Assembly: GCA_002342545.1 (NCBI GenBank)
Contig: DDQE01000006.1
Coordinates: forward strand, 1-13,152
Reading direction: 5' to 3'
DNA length: 13,152 bases
From: Caryophanales bacterium UBA2450
Lineage (GTDB): Bacteria > Bacillota_I > Bacilli_A > RFN20 > CAG-826
Each line of letters opens with the position of its first letter. Position 1 is the first letter of the stretch. Position numbers and translations under genes: made by a program. The notes under the pieces were generated by a model that searched no databases, was not told the origin of the DNA, and saw only the letters and a list, made by a program, of their open reading frames with translations. Below, one piece after another: positions 7,893 to 13,152 of the stretch.

Positions 7893-7898
7893 TATAAT
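7893..7898 (+). promoter_or_regulatory. -10 box of the surface nuclease promoter
   Basis: A perfect TATAAT lies 29 bases before the nuclease ATG, giving a leader of roughly 23 bases with a GAGGA ribosome-binding site at 7917-7921. No good -35 stands at 16-18 bases; TTGAAA at 7864-7869 is 23 bases away. This may mean an activator-dependent promoter. Confidence 0.55.
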
Positions 7899-7927
7899 AT
7901 AATAAAATCTTCCGTCGAGGAAAACAT

Positions 7928-10900
7928 ATGAAAAAAAGATTCTTATTTTGCTTATCCCTAGCGGGATTAATGTCCGCTGGTTTATCTGTGGCTTTAATTA
8001 ACTCATCTAAAGATGTTAAGAAAGTTGAAGGCTATTCTGCTTCTTCTTTACCAACCACAATTGACTTAAATGACACCAGCGCGGCCAACATTCGTTCTTA
8101 TTATTCAGATTTGAATAATCTTTCAACTTCTGAAAGACAAGGTACCAACTTATTAAAAAATTTAAAAACCATTCTTAAGAATGGGCAAAAATATTTTTCA
8201 TATGAAAGTGGTGAAAACGTCTGGAAAATGTATGAAATCACCGATAGAGACTGGGATAAATCACCTGCATCAGCGATTTCTGGATATAATTCATCAACAA
8301 AAATAATCACAGGTTATTCGTATAATACATCTGATCCATATCTTCATGCTTTATATGTTAATAGAGATGTAAATAACCAGACAACTGCTTGGAGTGATCA
8401 CCAACAAACTCAATGGGGTATCAACAGAGAACACGTTTGGCCAAAAGCTGAAGGTTTTTATTCCTCAGGTGCTGGTGGCGCTCGTGGTGATCCACGTCAT
8501 TTAGTGGCAGGTAATGGTTACGCAAATAACATTCATAGTAACTATTATTATGGTTATGTAAAAGCATCTGGTGCCACAGATTGTGGATCTAAATATTCCA
8601 ATTTATCTGGTAACTTAAGAGGTACATCTAAAACTTTAAATAGTGGTACAGTATTTGAACCACAAGATAGTGATAAAGGCGATATCGCCAGAATGATTTT
8701 CTATATGGTCGCTAGATACAACTATCTATCTGGTAGTGATAGCGATGGTATCGACACCAATAACCCAAACTTAACATTAACCCAAAATATTTCAGATTGG
8801 TCTAGTTCTGGCTATACATCTTCAACTTCTACTCAAGGCAAGTTGGGTGTTTTAACTGATTTATTAGCCTGGCATAAAGCTGACCCAGTTGATGAATACG
8901 AAATTCATAGAAATAACCTTTTATACACAAACTTCACAAATAACAGAAATCCATTTATCGACTTCCCGGAATGGGCAGATTATATTTGGGGCACAGCAAC
9001 TTATAATGGAACAAACTATCAATCATATAATTCTAATCCAACTGGATATGCCACTCCAAGTAGTGACACAGTCTACGGATATAATAGTGGAAGCTCAGAT
9101 CCAGTCGCTGTTACTGGAGTTAGTTTAAGCGTGAGTGAAACTTCAATTAAAGTTGGAGAATCTGAAGTGCTTAGCGTTACAGTTTCACCTTTCAACGCAA
9201 CTAATCAATTTGTTACTTGGGCAAGCAGCAATACAAGTGTTGCAACTGTTTCTTCTGCTGGACGTGTTACTGCAGTTGCCGAAGGAAATTCAACAATTAC
9301 AGTTACTACAAGTGATGGTGGATATACCGCGACTTGTGACGTTACTGTCACAGCCTCTGGTGGAGGCGGTGGCGGAGAAAGCGGGACAGAAACTGGAAGT
9401 GTTACTGCTGCAAATGGTGCGCTCGAAGGATGGACATCCGATGGATTGGGTACAGCATATAAGGATGGATCAGCAAAATTTGATAGTGGTGGAGACAATA
9501 TTTATAAAACCGATATTTTCTCTGGCGATGTTTCCTCTGGAATGACATCTTTAACAGTTACTATTAATGGAAAGATTAATGGAACACCAACAGCCGCAAA
9601 CTCTTACAAGGTCGAAGCCCTTGACTCGTCTGGTAACGTTCTTGCTAGCGATGTTAAAACAGGAGCTGATATTGTAACTACTTCATACGGCGATACAGTT
9701 TTCACTATTGATTCTGGGCTATCTGGTTGTACTGGTATAAAAATCACTTATGTCACAAAGGGTGGTGGAAACTGGGGCATTATGACGGTTTCTTGGTCTG
9801 CAGAATATTCTTCAGGTGAGGAAGAAAAAACATTAGATAGTATTACTTTAGATACCAGTGATGCTCCTACGACATTTAATGTTGGAGATACATTTAGTTA
9901 CGAAGGATTGAGTGTTACTGCTAATTATGATGATGGTACAGATGATATTGTTTCACCTACTAGTGTATCGACACCAAATATGTCTACTGCAGGAGAAAAA
10001 ACTGTCACAGTATCATACACCAAAGGTGGAGTTACAAAGACCGCTACTTATACAATTACAGTTAACGCAGTTACATTAACATCAATTGAAGTTAGTGATG
10101 CTAAAACTGCATATTATGTTGGAGATACATTTGTTAAACCAACAGTTACTGCTACATTCTCTAATGGATCTACCAGTGATGTAACAAATTCCGCAACATT
10201 TAGTGGATATGATTTAGGTAGCGCAGGTAACCAAACTGTTAGTGTTAGTTATACTAATGTAACCACTCAATCGACAAGTTATTCAATCACTGTTACTTCA
10301 GTTACTTTAACTTCGATTACTATTTCTGGATATACAACCTCATTTAAAGCTGGCGACACTTTCTCATTTGGAGGAACAGTCACTGCTCATTATAATAACG
10401 GTTCATCAGCTGATGTGACTGCCAGCGCATCATTCAGTGGATACAATATGTCTTCCGCAGGCAACCAAACAGTCACCGTCAGTTATGGAGGACAAACAGA
10501 AACTTATCAAATTTCAGTAACCGATGATAGTGGCGCTACAGACTCCACTCAATATATATTAATTAATTCAACTTCTGACCTTGAGGCTGGAAAAAGTTAT
10601 ATTATTACTAATGGTACATCAGGAACTGTAAGGGCTGCTGCAGTTACTGATAATGCTAACAACAGGAAATCAACTGAGACTACTATTTCTAATAGTAAAA
10701 TTACAAGAGGATCTTCTATTTTAAGTTTTACACTTGGCGGATCTAGTGGTGCGTGGACTTTTGCTACTGAGAATTACGCCGGAACAGAAGGATATTTAGC
10801 TTCAGGTTCAGGTAGTAATAGTAATCATCTTAGAGTAATAAGCACAGCTAATACTGCAACAATTTCTTTTAGTGGTGATGCAGCAACTATTAATATTGGA

Positions 10901-12472
10901 CCACATGAATCAAGAACATTAATTTGTTTCAACTCCGGAATTGATAGTCCAAATGGAGGTTTTGCCTGCTATAGTGCGCAAGGTTCTTATGGTCTTGTTT
11001 ACTTATGGAAACAAGTCACGCCTAAAGTTCTTACATCCATCAGTTTAGACACATCTAATGTGAAAACCACATTTAGTGTTGGTGAAACATTCAATTATAC
11101 TGGTTTAGTTGTCACCGCTAACTACAGCAATGCACCAAGCAGTGTTGTTACCCCTACTAGTGTTTCCTCGCCAAATATGTCTACTACTGGCCAAAAAACA
11201 GTCACAGTTTCTTATACTGAAGAAGAAACATCTAAGAGTGCAAATTACACAATTACAGTTAATTCTAATCCATCAATTGATTGGATTGCTCCAACCATCA
11301 ATGTGTATTCTGGTTCCGTTTTAAGTGGAACTGATGTAAATGGATGGGGTGTTACATATAACGATGGAGCAGGACATCAATCAACGCCAACATATAGTCA
11401 ACTAACAGTTAAATTAGGTGGAACAATCATTTCTATTCCACATACTTGGTCTGCCGAGGATGATGGCAAGACTTTAACTGTCACTTATAATTCTTTAACT
11501 ACAACTGCATCAAGCGCAGTGCAAATAACGCAGAGTGTTAACACAATCACACAGACAACTGAGTCATCGACAGTTACGTCAGATTTGACTTTTACAGGAT
11601 CGTGTGGTGGGAGTGGCACTGCTGATGATGGAGCAACTTGGACAGTAACATCTGATGCCACTGAATCTACATACGATTCAACAAAAGGCGTTCATTATGG
11701 TACAGGTAAATTGGCTGTTGAATATATTCAATTGGTGTCAGACTCCTTCACAACCGGAACAATTACTCAAGTAGTTGTCAATGCTTCTGGTGCTTCCGGA
11801 GTTACTGGCAGTGTTTCAGTTACAGTTGGAGGAAATGCTTTTGGTGAAGTTCAATCATTTAACGCTACCGCAAGTGATAAGACATTTACTGGAACAGCAA
11901 GCGCTGGAAGAATTGTTGTGAGAATTTATAAAGCTGCTGCTGCAGTTAATGCTATTTACTGTAAATCAGTAGTCGTTACTCACACTGTTCCAGGTAGTAC
12001 AACAACTATTTCTAACAGTGTTGATCATATTGCCGCTCAAAGAGTAGCGGTCAAATTCGCTAAAGCATTTAATGCTGCTATGGATACCACTAGTGGTTGT
12101 ACCACTAACTTAGAAAGCGCATGGTCTACTTGTAGTAGTGCTTATAACACATTCTTAACTGAGGCAGCTGCTTTAGGAGAGACTGAAGAAGCATATGCAA
12201 AGAGTTTAATTGCTAATGCCACTAAACAATACACTGATGATTCTGGAGAAGCTTGTATTGAAAGAATGATGAAGACATATCAAGTGTGCGTTCAAAAACA
12301 CGGACAAACTCCATTTATGTCGGAATTAGTTAGTTTATCTAGGATTGCTATTAATCCACTTCAAGTGAGTGTGAAAAATAGTTCTACCGCGATCATTATC
12401 ATTGTGATCTCCTCTATTAGTGTGATTGCTATCGCAGGATATTTCTATTTCCGTAAGAAAAAGGATAACTAA
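7928..12472 (+). CDS. Surface-anchored endonuclease I with multiple Ig-like domains
   Basis: A 1514-residue secreted nuclease anchored at the cell surface. A signal peptide (1-24 or longer) precedes an endonuclease I (EndA/NucM/YurI-type His-Me finger) domain at about 90-365. Diagnostic motifs are NREHVWP with His169, DPRHL (188-192), GNGYANNIHSN (195-205) and FEPQDSDKGDIARMIFYM with Glu244. Then come a Big_2 Ig-like domain (about 393-475), a Gly6 linker (478-483), a beta-sandwich module (491-630), three Big_3-type repeats (636-713, 717-789, 794-865), an unrecognised beta module (870-1030), a fourth Big_3 (1035-1112), further Ig/beta modules (1115-1358), a helical domain with twin Cx10C cysteines (1361-1480) and a membrane helix (1486-1507) followed by FRKKKDN. 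There is no LPxTG motif, so it stays in the membrane with the enzyme outside. The family cleaves DNA and sometimes RNA with little specificity. The role (nutrient nucleotide scavenging, matrix or trap degradation, defence) is inferred. Confidence 0.92.
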   Translation: MKKRFLFCLSLAGLMSAGLSVALINSSKDVKKVEGYSASSLPTTIDLNDTSAANIRSYYSDLNNLSTSERQGTNLLKNLKTILKNGQKYFSYESGENVWKMYEITDRDWDKSPASAISGYNSSTKIITGYSYNTSDPYLHALYVNRDVNNQTTAWSDHQQTQWGINREHVWPKAEGFYSSGAGGARGDPRHLVAGNGYANNIHSNYYYGYVKASGATDCGSKYSNLSGNLRGTSKTLNSGTVFEPQDSDKGDIARMIFYMVARYNYLSGSDSDGIDTNNPNLTLTQNISDWSSSGYTSSTSTQGKLGVLTDLLAWHKADPVDEYEIHRNNLLYTNFTNNRNPFIDFPEWADYIWGTATYNGTNYQSYNSNPTGYATPSSDTVYGYNSGSSDPVAVTGVSLSVSETSIKVGESEVLSVTVSPFNATNQFVTWASSNTSVATVSSAGRVTAVAEGNSTITVTTSDGGYTATCDVTVTASGGGGGGESGTETGSVTAANGALEGWTSDGLGTAYKDGSAKFDSGGDNIYKTDIFSGDVSSGMTSLTVTINGKINGTPTAANSYKVEALDSSGNVLASDVKTGADIVTTSYGDTVFTIDSGLSGCTGIKITYVTKGGGNWGIMTVSWSAEYSSGEEEKTLDSITLDTSDAPTTFNVGDTFSYEGLSVTANYDDGTDDIVSPTSVSTPNMSTAGEKTVTVSYTKGGVTKTATYTITVNAVTLTSIEVSDAKTAYYVGDTFVKPTVTATFSNGSTSDVTNSATFSGYDLGSAGNQTVSVSYTNVTTQSTSYSITVTSVTLTSITISGYTTSFKAGDTFSFGGTVTAHYNNGSSADVTASASFSGYNMSSAGNQTVTVSYGGQTETYQISVTDDSGATDSTQYILINSTSDLEAGKSYIITNGTSGTVRAAAVTDNANNRKSTETTISNSKITRGSSILSFTLGGSSGAWTFATENYAGTEGYLASGSGSNSNHLRVISTANTATISFSGDAATINIGPHESRTLICFNSGIDSPNGGFACYSAQGSYGLVYLWKQVTPKVLTSISLDTSNVKTTFSVGETFNYTGLVVTANYSNAPSSVVTPTSVSSPNMSTTGQKTVTVSYTEEETSKSANYTITVNSNPSIDWIAPTINVYSGSVLSGTDVNGWGVTYNDGAGHQSTPTYSQLTVKLGGTIISIPHTWSAEDDGKTLTVTYNSLTTTASSAVQITQSVNTITQTTESSTVTSDLTFTGSCGGSGTADDGATWTVTSDATESTYDSTKGVHYGTGKLAVEYIQLVSDSFTTGTITQVVVNASGASGVTGSVSVTVGGNAFGEVQSFNATASDKTFTGTASAGRIVVRIYKAAAAVNAIYCKSVVVTHTVPGSTTTISNSVDHIAAQRVAVKFAKAFNAAMDTTSGCTTNLESAWSTCSSAYNTFLTEAAALGETEEAYAKSLIANATKQYTDDSGEACIERMMKTYQVCVQKHGQTPFMSELVSLSRIAINPLQVSVKNSSTAIIIIVISSISVIAIAGYFYFRKKKDN
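9833..10066 (+). repeat. Coding repeat: first Big_3 Ig-like module
   Basis: Encodes residues 636-713 of the nuclease. It is far closer to the fourth module (11030-11263) than to its own neighbours: about 50 of 78 residues match by eye, including TTF, VTANY, PNMST and KTVTVSYT. Confidence 0.75.
11030..11263 (+). repeat. Coding repeat: fourth Big_3 Ig-like module
   Basis: Encodes residues 1035-1112, the distant partner of the first module. Two divergent Big_3 modules and an unrelated beta module separate the pair, which points to an internal duplication or module insertion. Confidence 0.75.
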
Positions 12473-12474
12473 TA

Positions 12475-12699
12475 ATGGACAAGATTGAGTTATTTAAAAA
12501 AGAAGATGGATCTGTATGGTACCGCTATAGAGGGAAAGAAGCTAAGATTAGTGAACTTAACATTCCTTTATTTGCCCAATTATATAAACAATTAGGTCAA
12601 CTTCCATCGTTCTCTTTCCCTCAAGATGATATGGAACTCAATATTTTAAGTAAAACTCTAATTGAAAATATTAAGCAAACAGCAACCCAATTATATTAA
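12475..12699 (+). CDS. Unrecognised 74-residue cytosolic protein cotranscribed with the nuclease
   Basis: A small protein of no family I recognise, beginning MDKIELFKKEDGSVWYRYRG and ending QTATQLY. It has no signal peptide or membrane helix. Two short strands (VWYRYRGKEAKI) and two helices (about 30-41 and 53-72) are plausible. It starts two bases after the nuclease stop, with AAGGA (12461-12465) nine bases before the ATG, so both are on one transcript. The ribosome-binding site, codon use like its neighbours and tight spacing support a real gene. A nuclease-specific accessory or inhibitor role is possible but unsupported by homology. Confidence 0.7.
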   Translation: MDKIELFKKEDGSVWYRYRGKEAKISELNIPLFAQLYKQLGQLPSFSFPQDDMELNILSKTLIENIKQTATQLY

Positions 12700-12703
12700 A
12701 TGT

Positions 12704-12731
12704 TTGATTTTATCGCATTGAGTTGTAATAT
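12704..12731 (+). promoter_or_regulatory. Promoter of the first small RNA
   Basis: TTGATT (12704-12709), a 16-base spacer and TAATAT (12726-12731) begin five bases after the stop of the 74-residue gene. The predicted start is about 12738. The overlapping TATAAA at 12729-12734 is an alternative -10. It is the weakest of the three RNA promoters. Confidence 0.5.
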
Positions 12732-12737
12732 AAATGC

Positions 12738-12809
12738 ACTGGTCATGCCTGCTATTAATTTAGCAAGACCCGCGAGAAATCGTGGCCTTCATCTAGAAGG
12801 CATTTTTTT
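12738..12809 (+). ncRNA. Small structured RNA, copy 1 of a paralogous pair
   Basis: A predicted RNA of about 72 nt. Three elements follow in order. GGTC (12741-12744) pairs with GACC (12767-12770) and encloses the hairpin GCTA/TAGC (12751-12754 with 12761-12764, loop TTAATT). CGCGA/TCGTG (12771-12775 with 12780-12784) closes a GAAA tetraloop. A GCCTTC/GAAGGC terminator with seven Ts follows. The same arrangement recurs at 13067-13135 with pairing kept. Nothing downstream before the next promoter could be controlled as a leader, so a free-standing RNA is more likely than a riboswitch. It does not fit any riboswitch, tRNA, 6S or SRP pattern I know. The terminator probably also ends the nuclease mRNA. 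Confidence 0.65.
12785..12809 (+). terminator. Terminator of the first small RNA
   Basis: GCCTTC (12785-12790) pairs with GAAGGC (12796-12801) around a five-base loop, followed by seven Ts (12803-12809). It can also stop read-through from the nuclease operon. Confidence 0.9.
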
Positions 12810-12824
12810 ATTCTCGATAAAATA

Positions 12825-12853
12825 TTGAGACTACGGTAAATGACTTGTATATT
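12825..12853 (+). promoter_or_regulatory. Promoter of the middle structured RNA
   Basis: TTGAGA (12825-12830), a 17-base spacer and TATATT (12848-12853) form a near-consensus sigma-A promoter. The predicted start is about 12860-12861, just where the folded region begins. Confidence 0.7.
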
Positions 12854-12860
12854 ATTGATT

Positions 12861-13017
12861 GTTCAGAGGCGATACTCCATCTCTGATTAAGGGAGACTCC
12901 TATTTAGTTCACCCACATGGTAATTCATCCAAGAGAGTATTCATGGCACCCATCCATGCTTATTAGGATAGGCGGATGATTTACGAAAAAGAGGGAGAAA
13001 CAATCTCTCTCTTTTTT
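12861..13017 (+). ncRNA. Structured RNA of about 157 nt, unrecognised
   Basis: A free-standing RNA with its own promoter and terminator. The 5' hairpin CAGAG/CTCTG (12864-12868 with 12881-12885) has a 12-base loop. CTCC in that loop (12875-12878) can pair with GGAG (12892-12895) as a pseudoknot, or ATACTC (12872-12877) with GAGTAT (12935-12940). The main stem is 11 pairs with one T-T mismatch (12920-12930 with 12974-12984), enclosing the hairpin CATGG/CCATG (12942-12946 with 12954-12958). The terminator ends it. It contains only a 20-codon frame (12917-12979) without a ribosome-binding site. I considered 6S, tmRNA, SRP RNA, RNase P and M-box and saw no diagnostic motif. The fold is by hand and its details are uncertain. 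Confidence 0.6.
12991..13017. terminator. Terminator of the middle RNA
   Basis: GAGGGAGA (12991-12998) pairs with TCTCTCTC (13004-13011), with one G-U, around a five-base loop. Six Ts follow and five As precede it, so it may also work on the minus strand. Confidence 0.9.
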
Positions 13018-13030
13018 CATTAATAAAATG

Positions 13031-13060
13031 TTGAAATATTCTTCAAATGTCACTTATAAT
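13031..13060 (+). promoter_or_regulatory. Promoter of the third small RNA
   Basis: TTGAAA (13031-13036), an 18-base spacer and a perfect TATAAT (13055-13060) form the strongest promoter in the window. The predicted start is about 13067, three bases before the GGTC that opens the conserved fold. Confidence 0.75.
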
Positions 13061-13066
13061 ATGCAT

Positions 13067-13135
13067 ATAGGTCATTCCAGCTTTAATTTAGCTAGACCCA
13101 CGAGAAATCGTGCGCCTTCACTATGAAGGCTTTTT
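13067..13135 (+). ncRNA. Small structured RNA, copy 2 of a paralogous pair
   Basis: A predicted RNA of about 69 nt, paralogous to the one at 12738-12809. GGTC (13070-13073) pairs with GACC (13095-13098) around the hairpin AGCT/AGCT (13079-13082 with 13090-13093). CACGA/TCGTG (13099-13103 with 13108-13112) closes the same GAAA tetraloop. GCCTTCA/TGAAGGC (13114-13120 with 13124-13130) with five Ts ends it. Compared with copy 1, a G-U pair is A-U here, the inner stem has shifted letters but still pairs, and the terminator loop differs. That pattern indicates selection on structure. The window ends soon after, so a leader role for a following gene cannot be excluded for this copy. Confidence 0.68.
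13114..13135 (+). terminator. Terminator of the third small RNA
   Basis: GCCTTCA pairs with TGAAGGC around the loop CTA, followed by five Ts (13131-13135). Confidence 0.88.
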
Positions 13136-13152
13136 ATTACCCTAGAAATAGG

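Noticed and set aside
9205..9498. Open frame of 97 codons on the minus strand opposite the nuclease
   Set aside because: It is Pro/Val/Ser-rich, as expected from the complement of Ser/Thr/Gly-rich Ig coding sequence, and lacks support from a start site.
12440..12472. Sortase-anchored C-terminus of the nuclease
   Set aside because: There is no LPxTG-like motif before the hydrophobic segment; a hydrophobic helix followed by a basic tail indicates a plain membrane anchor.
1020..12699. Mycoplasma-type code with TGA as tryptophan
   Set aside because: Tryptophans are encoded by TGG, and rlmH ends at a TGA exactly where the family ends (YHK).
12917..12979. 20-codon open frame inside the middle RNA
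   Set aside because: No ribosome-binding site at a workable distance (GGGAG is over 20 bases away) and the start lies next to the main stem; structure explains the sequence better.
12738..13135. tRNA, riboswitch, CRISPR repeat/tracrRNA or hammerhead ribozyme
   Set aside because: No T-loop or CCA-type acceptor, no known riboswitch core, only two copies with no spacers and no cas gene, and no CUGANGA core.

Overview
The window is AT-rich bacterial chromosome with standard-code genes: tryptophan is TGG throughout and TGA is a real stop at the end of rlmH. The gene block gdpP-rplI-dnaB-yycJ-rlmH is a Bacillota (Bacilli) signature, and in Bacillus subtilis these genes all lie close to oriC. Low GC, AT-rich promoters and large membrane-anchored Ig-domain surface proteins fit a host-associated or uncultured low-GC Bacilli lineage near Erysipelotrichales, RF39 or Acholeplasmatales. 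That placement is inferred from memory of gene order and composition, not from a search.

Layout: (1) 26-808, minus strand, an aldo/keto reductase. (2) 809-1019, a divergent AT-rich promoter region. (3) 1020-6580, plus strand, a tightly packed operon: gdpP (c-di-AMP phosphodiesterase), rplI (ribosomal protein bL9), dnaB (replicative helicase), a YycJ/WalJ-type metallo-beta-lactamase-fold nuclease, rlmH (23S rRNA pseudouridine methyltransferase) and a small unrecognised gene. It ends at a terminator shared with the converging gene. (4) 6611-7759, minus strand, a polytopic membrane protein with a large extracytoplasmic domain. (5) 7760-7927, a divergent promoter region with two perfect inverted repeats. 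(6) 7928-12472, a 1514-residue secreted, membrane-anchored endonuclease I followed by many Ig-like/beta modules, a twin Cx10C helical domain and a C-terminal membrane anchor; a 74-residue protein follows directly (12475-12699).

(7) 12700-13152 has no credible protein gene. It reads as three consecutive promoter-RNA-terminator units. The outer two RNAs (about 12738-12809 and 13067-13135) are near-identical paralogues with the same fold: a GGTC/GACC-closed hairpin, a GAAA-tetraloop hairpin and a GCCTTC/GAAGGC terminator, with base changes that keep the pairing. The middle one (about 12861-13017) is an unrelated, highly structured RNA of about 157 nt with its own promoter and terminator. I do not recognise either as a known family. 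This is the best candidate for something undescribed here.

How the genes work together: the operon in (3) is housekeeping (second-messenger turnover, translation, replication, rRNA modification). The nuclease probably acts at the cell surface on external DNA or RNA, for nutrition, matrix degradation or defence. The divergent membrane protein and the nuclease may share regulation through the palindromes between them.
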